A DNA stretch of 64,000 bases from Heloderma charlesbogerti (GCA_026122225.1 JANEZZ010001669.1:124001-188000), one strand, 5' to 3'; positions 1 through 11,316 are shown, counted from the first letter of the stretch. Program-made: numbers and translations. The notes: a model not told the origin generated them from the sequence alone.

Positions 1-197
1 TGATATAAAATCCAACTGCAAAAAAATCACAAGATACCTGTGACCAATTAATGCATAAATAGCTGAGTAAATTATTCAGTGCAAATTGTTCACTCCGTTT
101 TAATTCTGTTTGTTTACTTTCTTCAAGCTTGGAGGAGACTAACTGGGACAGCTTGTTATGTGTTATTTATGACTCTTTACCCCTGCTGTTCATTGCT

Positions 198-325
198 ATG
201 CAGCCCAATCCTAGGTGTGTTTACACAGAGGTAAGTCCCACTGAACTGAACTAGGCTTACTTCCAAGTAAGGGCCTTGTAGCCCCATCCTAGGCATGTTT
301 ACTCAAATGTACATTCCACTACACA
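198..325. repeat. Reptile AATCCTA/AAGTAAG MITE fragments
   Basis: Two tandem pieces of a short dispersed repeat. Each starts with an AATCCTAGG-like motif followed by a TTTAC(A/T)CA block, and the first holds GTAAGTCCCACTGAA. The same words recur near 10051, 10393, 23498, 24266 and 47358. The terminal AATCCTA-type motif resembles that of the Harbinger-like MITEs elsewhere in the window. Boundaries are approximate. Confidence 0.5.
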
Positions 326-664
326 ATTAGGATACCGTGTTGGCTTCACATCCACTGTCTCCCATTTCTTGGCACAAATTTAGAAGTGCTCATCTCCTCC
401 AAGCACAATATTCTCCAATTCATTTCCAAACTTTCCTCATTCTTTCCCTGAGTCAACTCACACATAGACAAAGTCAGTGCTCAAGCCATCTTCAAGCATG
501 GCAGGTGTTTGAGAGGTTTCTCTTTTCCGTTCTTTTTCTTCCCCACCCCCTCCCAACCCAAAATTATATCCATTACGTAAACGTAATGTGTAAAACAGCC
601 CTCTGAGTCCATTCAATTATCCAGTCCAACTGCAATGTGATCATTATTGTGAATCGGTTTACTG
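326..664. other. Unassigned sequence
   Basis: An open frame of 89 codons is present here, but it has no recognisable domain and is biased by a pyrimidine-rich stretch. I see no gene or repeat I can name. Confidence 0.5.
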
Positions 665-870
665 CAGGGGTACAGAACCTCAGATGCGAGAGCCAAATCC
701 AACCCTCCAATGTTCACCAGAAGGCCTTGCCCTCTTCCTCTGGCCCAACCTCCTCCCCCCCACTCACTGATCATTTCGTGGTTCCCCAGGTTTTCTGCAG
801 TTTTGTCCCCCATTCTAAAAAGTTGAAATGCCTCTCCTAAGGCTTAGTTACTGGCAGCCTAAGAGCTTTA

Positions 871-1071
871 GGGCGCAATCCTATGCAGACCAGCAGCTGC
901 CTACAAACCCGGAGGCGACTACCTATCCAATGCAGGGCAGGAGAAGCATGGAGAGGATCATTCCCTCTGTGCTCCTCCTGGCCCACATTTTTGGGCTCCG
1001 AGGTCAGTTCCTGGAAAACAAGATATCCTATGGCTGTCTAGCCACTGAATAGCAGCCATAGGATTGCTCCC
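871..1071. mobile_element. PIF/Harbinger-like MITE
   Basis: It begins GGGCGCAATCCTATG and ends CATAGGATTGCTCCC, inverted repeats flanked by TTA on both sides (868-870 and 1072-1074). A 3-bp TTA duplication is the Harbinger signature. It sits inside the hAT-like element at 665-1596; the uninterrupted paralogue near 8750 lacks it. It is non-coding. Confidence 0.65.
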
Positions 1072-1155
1072 TTAAGCTACAATAGGCTCGTATTTCTGGC
1101 ATTGGGTTCTCTTTTGCTATTGGCCTCACCCACCACTCGAATGCAGCCAATGAGA

Positions 1156-1540
1156 AGCCCTGTTCAGGCATTCGCCTGAACCCATGAGGGTTTAAAGTGG
1201 GTAGAGCGACGGGCTGTGCACACTGGCCCCTCCCCCTACATCTCTGGGCCCTCAGTTCAGACCCTGCCACATGGAATCAGCAAGGTCTGAAACGGAGTTC
1301 TACTCACATTCACTTGATGTGAGTAGTACTCTCCACACAGATGGGAGCCCGGCCTTATCAGATTCAAGCGAACACGAGTAGAACTCCCTTTCAGACCTTG
1401 ACAGTTCAACACAGAAAGGTCTGAACTAAGGGAGGCGGGGTCAACACACCCAGAGACATAGGGGGTGGCCAGCATGCATGGCCCCATCGCTCTACCCACT
1501 ATAAGCTCTCACACATTCAGGCAAACACCTGAACAGGGCT
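1156..1540. repeat. Long foldback (palindromic) element
   Basis: Left arm AGCCCTGTTCAGG (1156-1168) and right arm CCTGAACAGGGCT (1528-1540) are exact inverse copies. The similarity continues inwards: GTGGGTAGAGCGA in the left arm faces TCGCTCTACCCAC in the right arm, and both arms carry a CAGACCT block near the centre at about 1325. It lies inside the hAT-like element at 665-1596 and is absent from the paralogue near 8830. No clear target duplication was found, so the superfamily is unknown. Confidence 0.7.
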
Positions 1541-1604
1541 AGAGTTTCTCCAAAATGGAATTCTGCCCCGGGGCTGAAAGAGGTTCGACGCCCCTGATTT
1601 ACAG

Positions 1605-2257
1605 CCATGCTTTGGAGTGGCCACTTTGGATAACAACATGAATCCAACACCATCTCAGGTTATTACAATCTGGTGGGCTCTAGTAGTTTGAACCGAAATG
1701 TCCAAGACGGTTTGGATTCTGCTGGACGCCATCAGTGAGTGGAGACGAGGCAAGAACAATTCCACTCGTTCTGCTTGAATACTTTGTGCAATAGAAGCAG
1801 GGGTTGAAAGCAACCGTTTGCTTTGATACACACGGCAGTTCATGCATCCACCACGCACCTTTTCTAGCACCAGTTCTGTAAGCTGCTGGCAGATCTTTTG
1901 CACTGTATTTGACCATGGCAGCTTTACCAGCTCTGAAGAACAACAACAAACCCTACGTTGGTTTGATCCTTGCTGCCACCTAGAGGTAAAATGTCTCAGA
2001 ACAGCCCTGCCTTAATTAGCAGCACAAATCAGAGCATATTATCAAGATGAGAAGAATTCAGCAGGATAGAGTCAAATGGCATGATAGTTGGGCCCATAGT
2101 TATTATCTAGACTTTTAAGTCCCTCAGGGCAGGGACCCCAGCTCTCAGTCCTTGTAAAGTGCCATGTACATGGGTGGTGTAAGAATAAGAACAATACTGC
2201 CACACAAAGATCGGCACCACTGTCGGGAAGGTTGATCTTCTACTTGGTTAAAACATA
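1605..2257. other. Unassigned sequence
   Basis: I see no gene, SINE or MITE terminus here. The phrase CCTCAGGGCAGGGACC near 2115 is common in old dispersed vertebrate repeats, but this is too little to name one. Confidence 0.4.
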
Positions 2258-2265
2258 ATATAGAT

Positions 2266-4344
2266 AAAACATGCCTAAATCATATCCCTTATGAATATAC
2301 AGTGGAGGTGAGGAATAGATTTAAGGGATTAGACCTGATAGACAGAGTGCCTGAGGAACTATGGACGGAGGTCCGTAACATTGTTCAGGAGGCAGCAACT
2401 CAATCCATCCCAAAGAAAAAGAAATGCAAGAAAGCAAAGTGGCTGTCTGATGAGGCTTTACAAGTAGCTGAGGAAAGAAGGGAAGCGAAAAGCAAGGGAG
2501 AAAGGGGAAGATATACCCAACTGAACGCAGACTTCCAGAGAATAGCAAGGAGAGACAAGAAGGCCTTCTTAAATGAACAATGCAAAGAAGTCTAAGAAAG
2601 CAATAGAATGGGAAAGACTAGAGATCTCTTCAAGAAAATTGGAGATATCAAGGGAACATTTTGTGCAAAGACGGACATGATAAAGGACAAAGAAGGCAGG
2701 GACCTAACAGAAGCAGATGAGATTAAGAAGACGTGGGAAGAATACACAGAAGAACTATACAGGAAAGATCTTAATGTCCCTGATAAACATGATAGTGCGG
2801 TCACTGAACTTGAGCCGGACATCCTCGAGAGTGAAGTCAAGTGGGCCTTAGGAAGCATTACTAACAACAAAGCTAGCGGAGATGACAGTATTCCAGATGA
2901 GCTATTTAAAATCCTAAAAGATGATGCTGTTAAAGTGCTGCACTCAATATGCCAACAAATTTGGAACACTCAACAGTGGCCACAAGACTGGAAAAGGTCA
3001 GTTTACATTCCAATCCCAAAGAAGGGCAATGCCAAAGAGCGTTCAAACTACCATACAATTGCGCTCATTTCACATGCCAGCAAGGTGGTGCTCAAAATCC
3101 TACAAGCTAGGCTTCAGCAGTATGTGAACCGAGAACTACCGGAAGTACAAGCTGGGTTTCGAAGAGGCAGAGGAACTAGAGATCAAATCACCAAAATTCG
3201 CTGGATCGTGGAGAAAGCAAGAGAATTCCAGAAAAACATCTACTTCTGCTTCATTGACTACGCTAAAGCCTTTGATTGTGTGCATCACAACAAATTGTGG
3301 CAAATTCTGAAAGAGATGGGAGTACCAGACCACCTTACCTGTCTCCTGAGAAACCTGTACGAGGGTCAAGAAGCAACAGTAAGAACCGGACATGGAACAA
3401 CCGAGTGGTTCAAAATTGGGAAAGGAGTACGACAAGGCTGCATATTGTCACCTTGCTTATTTAACTTATATGCAGAGTACATCATGAGAAACGCTGGGTT
3501 GGATGAATCACAGGTCGGAATTAAGATTGCCAGGAGAATTATCAACAACCTCAGATACGCAGACGATACCACCCTAATAGCAGAAAGCAAAGAGGATCTA
3601 AAGAGCCTCTTGCTGAGGGTGAAAGAGGAGAGTGCAAAAGCTGGTTTGAAACTCAACATTAACAAAACTAAGATCATGGCATCTGGCCCCATCACTTCCT
3701 GGCATATGGAAGGGGAAGAAATGGAAGCAGTGACAGATTTTATTTTCTTGGGCTCCAAGATCACCGCAGACGGTGACTGTAGCCATGAAATTAAAAGACG
3801 CTTGCTCCTTGGGTGGAAAGCTTAGCTATGGCAAACCTAGACAGCATAGTAAGAAGCAGAGACATCACCTTGCCGACAAAGGTCCGTCTAATCAAAGCTA
3901 TGGTTTTCCTAGTAGTAACGTATGGATGTGAGAGCTAGACTATAAGGAAGGCTGAGCGCTGAAGAATTGATGCTTTCGAACTGTGGTGCTGGAGAAGACT
4001 CTTACGAGTCCCCTGGACTACAAGGAGGTCCAATCAGTCCATCCTAAAGGAAATCAACCCTGAGTGCTCAATGGAAGGACAGATAGTGAAGCTGAAGCTC
4101 AAATATTTTGGCCACCTAATGCGAAGAGAAAACTCTCTGGAAAAGACCCTGATGCTGGGAAAGACTGAAGGCAAAAGGAGAAGGGGATGGCAGAGGATGA
4201 GATGGCTAGATAGCATCACCGATGCAATGAATATGAACTTGAGCACTCTCCTGGAGAGAGTGGAGGACAGGAAGGCCTGGCGTGCTATGGTCCATGGGGT
4301 CATGAAGAGTCAGACATGACTTAATGACTGAACAACAACAAATG
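2266..4344 (+). mobile_element. RTE-BovB LINE, 5'-truncated and decayed
   Basis: From about 2272 to 4340 it follows the intact BovB at 15120-17179 almost base for base, ending in GACTGAACAACAACAA. The 5' part, including the endonuclease, is missing, as usual for incomplete reverse transcription. ATATAGAT occurs at 2258-2265 and again at 4345-4352, a plausible 8-bp target duplication. Premature stops and a 5-bp insertion show that it is dead. Confidence 0.9.
2302..4319 (+). pseudogene. BovB reverse transcriptase remnant
   Basis: This is a broken reading frame collinear with residues 375 to about 1040 of the intact BovB protein at 14029-17172. It keeps the linker rich in KKKKCKKAKW, the catalytic strand FIDYAKAFD and the YADD box. 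Lesions relative to the intact copy are a nonsense codon TAA at 2593-2595, an extra TAGCT-like 5 bp near 3823 that shifts the frame, TAG replacing a Trp codon at 3936-3938, and TGA replacing an Arg codon at 3960-3962. The last two look like ordinary transition decay, the Arg change being CpG-type. It lacks the whole endonuclease and cannot move itself. Confidence 0.88.
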
Positions 4345-4352
4345 ATATAGAT

Positions 4353-4652
4353 CAGCCTCTAGATGTGTTGGCCGGCAACTCCCATAATTCCCAGCCAGCA
4401 GAAGGAACAGGGACCGAGGAAAACAGAATGCAGGCATTTGAAAAATGCAGGAGGCCAGGGGAACTGTGGACTAGGAAAGGAGGGTTGGGGGTGGTCCAGA
4501 GGGATGAAGAGCCACATGAAGAAATCTGGAAAGGGAAGGCAAACTGGAAAGAGAGAGAAAGGAGAATCGGGACTCTACATGTCCCAGAGCTGAATAGATA
4601 AGAGAAGCTGAAGTTCACCTGTTTGTTTATTTTTATTTATTTATTAGATTTC
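4353..4652. other. Unassigned purine-rich sequence
   Basis: Overlapping open frames of 76-88 codons here follow the GA-rich composition and match no family I know. A short TTTATTTAT run (4626-4645) precedes the next MITE. Confidence 0.4.
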
Positions 4653-4655
4653 TTA

Positions 4656-4748
4656 GAGCGCAATCCTATGCATGTTTAGACAGAGAAAAGGCCTACAACT
4701 GGGAGTTGTCGGCCTTCTCTCTGTCTAAACCTGCATAGGATTGCGCCC
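4656..4748. mobile_element. Palindromic Harbinger-like MITE, 93 bp
   Basis: It is a near-perfect foldback: left end GAGCGCAATCCTATGCATG, right end GCATAGGATTGCGCCC, both arms continuing through GTTTAGACAGAG. It is flanked by TTA at 4653-4655 and 4749-4751. It belongs to the same family as 13302, 43747 and 55664. Confidence 0.75.
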
Positions 4749-4751
4749 TTA

Positions 4752-5825
4752 GCTGCCCATCTGGCCGGCTACCCAGCCACTCTAGCTGGCGTACAATACA
4801 AATAACTATTGATTTGAAGTAACCAGATCTTTGGCTGGGGAAACTATAGCACTGATACAAGTGTATTAATTCAGCTTGGAGGTAGTGGAAGACTGATCTG
4901 ACAAGGCTGGGAAGGTGTCACTAGCTGACTTGTATGAAGTCTCATTCTTTAAAGTGTAGCAAAATGATCCCCTATAAAATCTGACACCAAGAAAGGCTGT
5001 GATAAAGCACTGCCAGTAATGTTCCTTTACATTTTAATGCACCACCTCCCAAAGCTGCAATCAAAGAGGAAAATGGGCTGTTTTAGGAAGGACGTCCATG
5101 TAAGGAAATGTCTGAGAGTGAGACCAGACCCTATAAGTGAAGATTTGGGATCCAAGATTCCAAGGCAGCTGAGGAGCTGCAGGCTTCCATGAACTCTGTC
5201 TTGTCTAACTCCCCATGGCAACATCTTCCTTACCACCAAAACGCCACTCTTTCATGTGTAGGGGGGGTGCAAGTAATGCCAAGAGTTGTAGCCTTCCACC
5301 GTGAAGGCCAAGCTGCTATCCTTGTGCTGTAGAAGCCCCGTAGCTCCTGGCTCATAGCTGGGCTATGACAGGTCATGGGGCAGCACAATGCGCCTTCGCC
5401 CATAACAAGGCACACATGTGCGCGGCACTCCCCGATTCACTGCTAGGCTTGTCAGTCGGTGTCAAAATAGCAGGAGGCCTTTCCTTCCTGCTGCTAAGAG
5501 ATCCACCCAAGCCCTGTGATGAGTGTCACAAAGTCATCCTGTCCCCCTTATGTACATGGAGCACTCTTGAAGAACAACTGGTGCAGATGATCAGCTTTGA
5601 CGCTCCAGATTTCTCAGTCAGCTTATTCCACGCACACTCTCAGAAAGAAGATGCAAGACATCAAACTACGTGGTGTCCCAGATATGGGGCTAAACGGAGG
5701 GCTAAACAGACGGCCAAACTAGACGTGAGATTTGTCGTGTGATTTGGCCTGGCATGGTTGATTTTTCTTTAACAAATAGCTGTCATTGGAGGTGGATTGG
5801 GACCATGTCATAGGGGAGGGGGCCT
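4752..5825. other. Unassigned sequence
   Basis: Open frames of 60-125 codons occur, the longest at 5365-5742 (plus strand). None shows a domain, a convincing start context or splice signals, and I cannot support a gene. Confidence 0.4.
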
Positions 5826-6076
5826 TATTTATTTATTTATTTATTTATTGCATTTATATCCAGCCTTTTTTCCTCCAAGGAAGTCAAGGCAGCGTACATG
5901 ATCCTCCTCCTTCCTCCATTTTATCCTCACAACAACAACCCTGTGAGGTAGGTTGGGCTGAGAGTCTGTGACTGGCCCAAAGCCACCCAGTGAGCTTCCA
6001 TGGCCGAGTGGGGGCTAGAACCCGGATCTCTCAGCTCCCAGTCCAACACTCTCGCCACTACACCACACTGGCTCCC
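5826..6076 (-). mobile_element. CORE/MIR-like tRNA SINE (minus strand)
   Basis: Read on the minus strand, it has a tRNA-like head with a box-B-like GGGTTCTAGCCCC, then a core containing CTCACTGGGTGGCTTTGG and AACCTACCTCACAGGG. It ends in a tail reading GGATATAAATG followed by TAAATAAA repeats. The same order is seen at 34195-34433 (plus) and 50287-50514 (minus). The tail resembles the 3' end of the L2-type LINE at 60650-60720, its probable partner for reverse transcription. Confidence 0.8.
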
Positions 6077-8400
6077 CTTTGCCCTTTCCATGGTCCTGAT
6101 CGCCCCCAGTGCCTGCTTTTGACAATGGGGAGAAAGCTTCCATTACTGTTCTAAATCACAACTTTAATAGATAACTTATCTGAGAACCTTGCTCCTGCTT
6201 AGCCTTCCATGGCGGGTTCTGGAGACTGAGGTGAGACTTTAGGCACCTGCTGCCTCCTGCTCTGCCTCTCCGATTAGGGCGTCCCCAGGAAGACCAAGGC
6301 CGGTATCCCATGCTGTCCTGTCTTTTCATTTCCCACACCTGTTTAATGGCGTGTGGAGGAGAACCTGGCCATATCCCCCGCCTGAGCCAGGCAGGCAGGC
6401 TCGGGTGCCAGCAAGACAGCTGGGCCCCAAGACACTCCTCGCCCAAACTCCCGTCCAGTCAGCCAGCCTGCGGAGGTTGGCTTGGGAAAGCTCTCCTCAC
6501 CACCTCAGTGCCTCAGGTTCTCATTGGGGTGCTCTCGACTTTCCTGCCCAACTCACACTGTGCGTGCCAATTGTAACGGCTGCTTAAGGTCTAACCACCC
6601 ATAGCAGACCAAATCTCTGTGACTTCCAGCTTCCCAGTTAGGGGCTCAGCCCCAGCCTCTGCCTTGTCCTCAGGTTCTTGGCCACATGTCATGGCTCTGA
6701 GCCTCATCAGTTTTCCTTCTAGTTCTGACTGGTTCTGACTGAAACCCAGACTAGATTCACTGCCCCACTGACATCAGAGCCCCCAGCCTCCACTGGATGC
6801 AATACACATTACCGTCTCAAGGGGTCACCCCTCCTAAAACCATTAAGCCAGAGTCTAGAGTTGGCTAACTGCAGCACTGGAATGGAGGGCAAAGTGTTCC
6901 AGTTACTTAAGAAGTACAGCTTTAAAACAAACAAACCAACAAAAATGCAAACAGAAGTGATGGGGAGGCGAGAACAGCCTTGCCCTAATTTCTTTGGCCT
7001 GAATGCAAAATGTGTGTGTGTGTGTTTGTCAGTTTACTTCTCCGCACATGATATTCTCTGTATATTTTTAATGTCAGAATCTTAATAAACCATATAAAGA
7101 CGGGAGTCACAAAATTCCCTGCGCCTATTTTCTCCTCTGCCAAATATTGGCCAGTCAGGATACAGACGCGGTGGTGTGCAGAACGCGTGGTTTGGCATTG
7201 CTTTTCAAATGTATTTTAGAATTACGGTCTTGTTGTTAATCCTGCTTTAAATAGAGCTTGCGTGCAATCCCAGGTGGCAAGGTGCATCAGACATTACAAT
7301 GGATTGTGATGAGGCAAAATGTGGACCGCTGAGATAACTGTCACAGTTAATTTCCTGCCCTCTCTATGTAAACCTCACCCTTCACTCTTCTGTCCACCGT
7401 GGACTATTTTCTGTGCTTGAATGTGCTCAAGCGATTAGGATGCTCTTACCCCCACCCAAAAAAACCTCCTGGAGAGCGGGGGAAGAGATCCCAAAATAAG
7501 CACACAGCCTATGGAGTGTTTTATATCTTCAGCTCTGACTTTGTAGAAGATATGCAACATTAAAGATTGTTCAGCCCTTTGCATGCTCCTAGTCCTCTAC
7601 ACATACTTTGCATTCTAGAGACTCCATTTTAAACAGGGATTTGTGCTATGTTAAATCTTGTTGAATACCAGGGGAGCAAAAAAAAAATCCCCTGCATAAA
7701 TTATTTACTGAAAAGTGGACATTTTTCCCCCCTCAAGGAAAAATGCTGGATGAATAAGGTTTGATCCGTTTTACAAGCAGCTCGAGCACTACAAACATTT
7801 CTTTTTCCCCCTCAAATAAATGATTTGACAAATCTCAGCAGTACTCATCCAGTAATGTATTCACTGAATACTATTTGACCTGCTCTGTTCCACATCCGAA
7901 TTAGACGGTGTGGCTTTCACAACTCCACGGGAATAATTCCGTGAACTAGCTTCTGTGTTTCCCTCCTGACCCAGTTTTTTTGAAAAGCCAATTATAAATT
8001 GTGAAGCTGCAGCAAGCACCTGCAGCCAGCGGGCCAGTGACAGTGACAGTGGCAGAGAGGTATTAACAAGGAGGAGCCCCTTTGCTCCCATTTCCCATCC
8101 GACAAGGCTCAAATGGCAGAAAGCAGAGGGAACGGGAGCCTAACATTTCCCCTTCTTTTAAACATACACAGAGCAGGGTCCAGTTCTGTAACTTTGCTGT
8201 CACATGGAACCATGCTGCATGTTCAGTGGAGTCGTATATTACAGTCCTTCCTAGACGGGACCCACCATTTCAGACTGCAGGTGCTCGTCTGCTCCCCAAC
8301 ATACACTTGGTGCTTATAGAAATCTAGCACATCAGGAGGAAAGTTCTATCCCAACATTTTCCCTCATGTGCTAGCTTTATGCATGCAGGAAAGAAGTGTG
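6077..8400. other. Mostly unassigned; half of a palindromic repeat at 6690-6800
   Basis: At 6690-6800 the phrases GTTCTGACTGAAACCCAGA, CACTGCCCCACTGACATCAG and CCAGCCTCCACT match the right arm of the foldback at 28395-28583. The rest, about 6800-8400, shows no gene, SINE or MITE terminus that I recognise. Confidence 0.45.
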
Positions 8401-8436
8401 AGATCTCTCTCCCCCCCCTCTCTCTCTCTCAGAGCA

Positions 8437-8476
8437 CAGCTACTGATGAGGGCGGAAGCCGAAACGTGTAGCTCAA
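8437..8476 (+). other. Hammerhead-ribozyme-core-like hairpin motif
   Basis: CTGATGA (8443-8449) is followed by a GGC-GGAA-GCC hairpin and then GAAAC (8461-8465), in the order and spacing of the hammerhead catalytic core and stem II. AGCTAC just before pairs with GTAGCT just after. That pairing does not correspond to a proper hammerhead stem I or III, and no well-placed cleavage triplet with the required pairing was found within about 60 bases. It may be a degenerate ribozyme or a repeat-borne hairpin. Confidence 0.35.
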
Positions 8477-8599
8477 AAATATTTTTTTGAATACTCTGTT
8501 GTCAGTCTTTCTAGCTTCCTTATATATTTTACCTTAAGTGTATCCACAGTGTATCCAGGGCCTCCTTGTTGTTTCGCTGTTGTGCCGCTTCAATCCAAT

Positions 8600-8895
8600 C
8601 AGGCCCCCTGGGCTTCCCCAGATGGCTCCGCCCTCTTTTCCTGCCCCCCATCAACACACACCCCCCCCCCGCCACTGATCATTTGTGTAATCTTCGGCAC
8701 AGTTTTCTCCTCATTCTGGAAGGTTGATATGCCTCTCCTAAGGCTTAGCTTCCTGCAGTAAGGAGAGCTCTAAGCAAAAATATGCTTCCCAGTTTTGCCT
8801 TCAGCCCTGCCCCTTCACTGGAATGCAGCCCCTGAAAGCTTCTCCAAAACTGAATATAGGCCTCAGGCTGAAAGAGGAACAACACCCCATGAAGT
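8600..8895. mobile_element. hAT-like element, second copy
   Basis: It shares CTCCTAAGGCTTAG, GAATGCAGCC, TTCTCCAAAA and GGCTGAAAGAGG in order with the element at 665-1596, but without the two inserts there. It therefore serves as the empty-site reference for those insertions. The left end is not clearly defined. Confidence 0.5.
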
Positions 8896-9188
8896 GGTGT
8901 CTAGCTGGAGGCAAACAGCTTGGCACTCCTACCAGGAGAGTCCCAGCACTCCCAAGGTGTTTCCACCAGCTAACATTTAGCTCGTTCACTCATTGCCTCT
9001 CTCTGCCCCTCAGCCTGTTATTACACACATGCACACACACAAATAAACATCAGCCCCTCCACTTAGCTGGGGCAGGGTCACCTCCTCCAAATTCTGAGGG
9101 CTAAGAGAGATCTCTAGATATCTAGACACTCCCAACATGCCTCAGCCAGCATAGGACTGCTAAATATGCATAGGATTGTACCCTAAGG
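8896..9188. other. Unassigned sequence
   Basis: It holds a short CA-rich stretch near 9030 and a CATAGGATTG phrase at 9171 that resembles a Harbinger-like MITE end. No gene is seen. Confidence 0.4.
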
Positions 9189-9322
9189 CAGCCTTCCTCC
9201 ACCTGGTGCCCTCTAGATGTGTTGGACTACAACTCCCAGAATCCCCTAGTCATCATGGCTGGCTGAGGGTGCTGGGAGTTGTAGTCCCACACAACTGGAG
9301 GGCATCAGCTTGGAAAAGACTG
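9189..9322. mobile_element. Palindromic hAT MITE
   Basis: It is a foldback whose arms contain CCTGGTGCCCTC, AGATGTGTTGGACTACAACT and the inverse phrases GGGAGTTGTAGTCC and GGAGGGCATCAG. It starts CAG and ends CTG. The flanks CCCTAAGG (9181-9188) and CTCTAAGA (9323-9330) agree at 6 of 8 positions. This is the commonest repeat family in the window. Confidence 0.7.
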
Positions 9323-9339
9323 CTCTAAGATCTCACACA

Positions 9340-9655
9340 ACTCCACCACCACCACCACCACCACCCAAAAAACCCCAACTATGGTTTATTGAGATTCAAT
9401 GAGCCAAGGGTTTATTAAGCAGCATGTTCAATCTCCGAATTGACAAGCATCATCAAATTTCATAGGAACAAAATATTGCCAGCTCATGCCAAGGGCAGGT
9501 GACTGTTTTCTAGCAACACCTGTAGGTTCCAAAGTAACCTCTCTCTTTTTTTGCAACTGCCAGGCACAGCTGGCTGGTGGCTTTAAAATAAATAAATAAA
9601 TAAATAAATAAATAGGCTGGTGGCTTTTAAATAAATAAATAAATAAATTACATAT
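9340..9655. repeat. Low-complexity tracts and a local duplication
   Basis: (ACC)n lies at about 9340-9365. Two AAAT-type microsatellites lie at 9588-9614 and 9629-9650, each preceded by GGCTGGTGGCTTT, so a short unit was duplicated with its microsatellite. No other feature is seen between 9366 and 9580. Confidence 0.7.
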
Positions 9656-10050
9656 TTGCCTCCTGTGGGTCTCAGCATGCTTTGGGGACGCTTGAGAATA
9701 GCTGCATCCACCACTGCAGCTTCACAGCAAGTTTCTGGCTGATGAGAGATTGTTTTCACTGCTGTAGGGCTACACCTCAGAGAAGGGACAAGAATTGGGA
9801 TGGGGCATCTACTCATTCCCAGGGATATTTGCCTCTTGGCTGACAAGCTGACATGTCCAATTGACAGGCCTTTCAGAGCACCAACTGGCCTCCAGGTAAG
9901 GAGCTTCAGTGCATCCACTGTGCCAGAGTCCCCTGAAGACTTCCAACGTTGCATGCAGATATACTAGTAAATGTCCCAAAACAGTCCTGGACCTTCCTCT
10001 CAACTGTTCTATTTTGTTATATGGCTGATCAGTTGCTATTGGCTGATTAA
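9656..10050. other. Unassigned sequence
   Basis: A minus-strand frame of 123 codons runs through here into the AAAT microsatellites, but its start and end are composition-driven and it has no domain. I do not call a gene. Confidence 0.4.
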
Positions 10051-10488
10051 CAGTGCAATCCTATCCACGCCTACTCAAGAGTAGGTCCCAAGAGGGCTTA
10101 CTCCCAAGTAAATGGGTATGGGATTGCAGCATAAAGCATTTTAGGCTGCAGTCCTGTACACCAGAGGCAACACGCAGGCTGCATGAGCCACCCACCCACC
10201 CTCTGCTCCCAGCCCCTCACTGTTTTATTTGTTTGTTTTTTACTTTAAAAAAAGTGCCATGGCCATACTGGCTGGGAATGATGGGAATTGCAGTCCAACA
10301 CATCTGGAGGGCACGTATTTAGGGAAGACTGCTCTAACATCACACCATGTCATCTATTTGACCCTAATAGTATGAGTTTTAGTCCATGAATAATGCAATC
10401 CTATGCATATCTACTAAGAAGTAAGTCCTATTGAGTTCAGGAAAGTGGTTAAGAATTCCCAGGAAAGTGGTTATAGGATTGTGCTGTA
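10051..10488. repeat. Two AAGTAAG-type MITEs around half a hAT MITE
   Basis: 10051-10132 and 10393-10488 each start with GCAATCCTAT and end with (T/G)GGATTGC- or AGGATTGTG-type inverse motifs, enclosing AGTAGGTCC or AAGTAAGTCC. Between them, 10255-10337 is one arm of the palindromic hAT MITE (GGCTGGGAATGATGGGAATT to GACTGCTCTAA). Confidence 0.55.
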
Positions 10489-11316
10489 AGTCACCAAAAC
10501 TGCAGATATTTGATGGCTGGCCTACAGTAACACTTGCCTTGGTTACATGACTGAATTACTGCAAGGCTGCCTTTGAAGAGTCTTTGGAAACTGCAATTGA
10601 TCCAGATTGCAGCGGCAAGGATGTTAGTAGGTGCTCGCCCATGGGATTATATTACACCTAGCCTACAACGCTGGTCAGCAATTTGTTTCTGGGCATAATG
10701 CAATGTCTTGATGATGACCCCTAAGGCCCAAAATGACTTGGGTCCAGGACACCCAAAGGTCCAAGATGCCTTCTCCTATATCAGCCTGCCCACTGCCTAC
10801 ACTGTGGAGGAGAGACCCTCCTCTGTGTTCCATCATCAGTGAGAAAGGCTCCTTGGACTAGGCTAAGAGTGAGGGCCTTCTCAGTGGCCATACCCAAACA
10901 CTGGTACATCTTGCCCCCCCCAAAGCCTGGGTGGCCCTCTCTCTTGTTGCCTTCTGGTGGTGAGTGAAGACTTTTTTCTCATTCTGTGGGACTAAGGGCA
11001 CAATCTAAACATGCATAAGATCACAGCTTGATTGATATTTTATCTGAAGATAATGTGCTATCTATTCTGCCTGCCTCTGTCCTATTATCTTTTATTGTCT
11101 TTTACTGTACTTGTTTTTTTCTTAATATTGAGGGGTTATTGGGGAAATTGTGATCTTGGCTGTGGTACGCTGCCTTGGGTGGTGTGTACACTTTAGAACA
11201 GAGACTTCTTCTCAGTAGCGGCCCTTCTCTTACAGAACTCCTTAGCAGGGGATAGCCACCGTATTTGTGTGTTTAAAAGGTCTTTGAAAGCCCACCAGTT
11301 TTGAATGGCTTTTAAT

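Larger units (their letters stand above)
665..1596. mobile_element. hAT-like element with two later insertions
   Basis: The left end starts CAGGGGTACAGAACCTC and the right end reads GAGGTTCGACGCCCCTG, an imperfect terminal inverted repeat of hAT type. The flanks GTTTACTG (657-664) and ATTTACAG (1597-1604) agree at 6 of 8 positions, fitting an aged 8-bp target duplication. A second copy at about 8600-8895 shares the phrases CTCCTAAGGCTTAG, GAATGCAGCC, TTTCTCCAAAA and GGCTGAAAGAGG but lacks the two inserts present here (871-1071 and 1156-1540). It has no coding capacity. Confidence 0.6.

Noticed and set aside
2321..2969. Minus-strand open frames of 60-125 codons
   Set aside because: They are antisense shadows of the BovB reverse transcriptase frame, with the same pattern repeated at 15110-15815.
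8437..8476. Functional hammerhead ribozyme
   Set aside because: Core words are present but the outer stem pairs the wrong strands and no cleavage triplet with matching stems I and III was found nearby; kept only as a motif.
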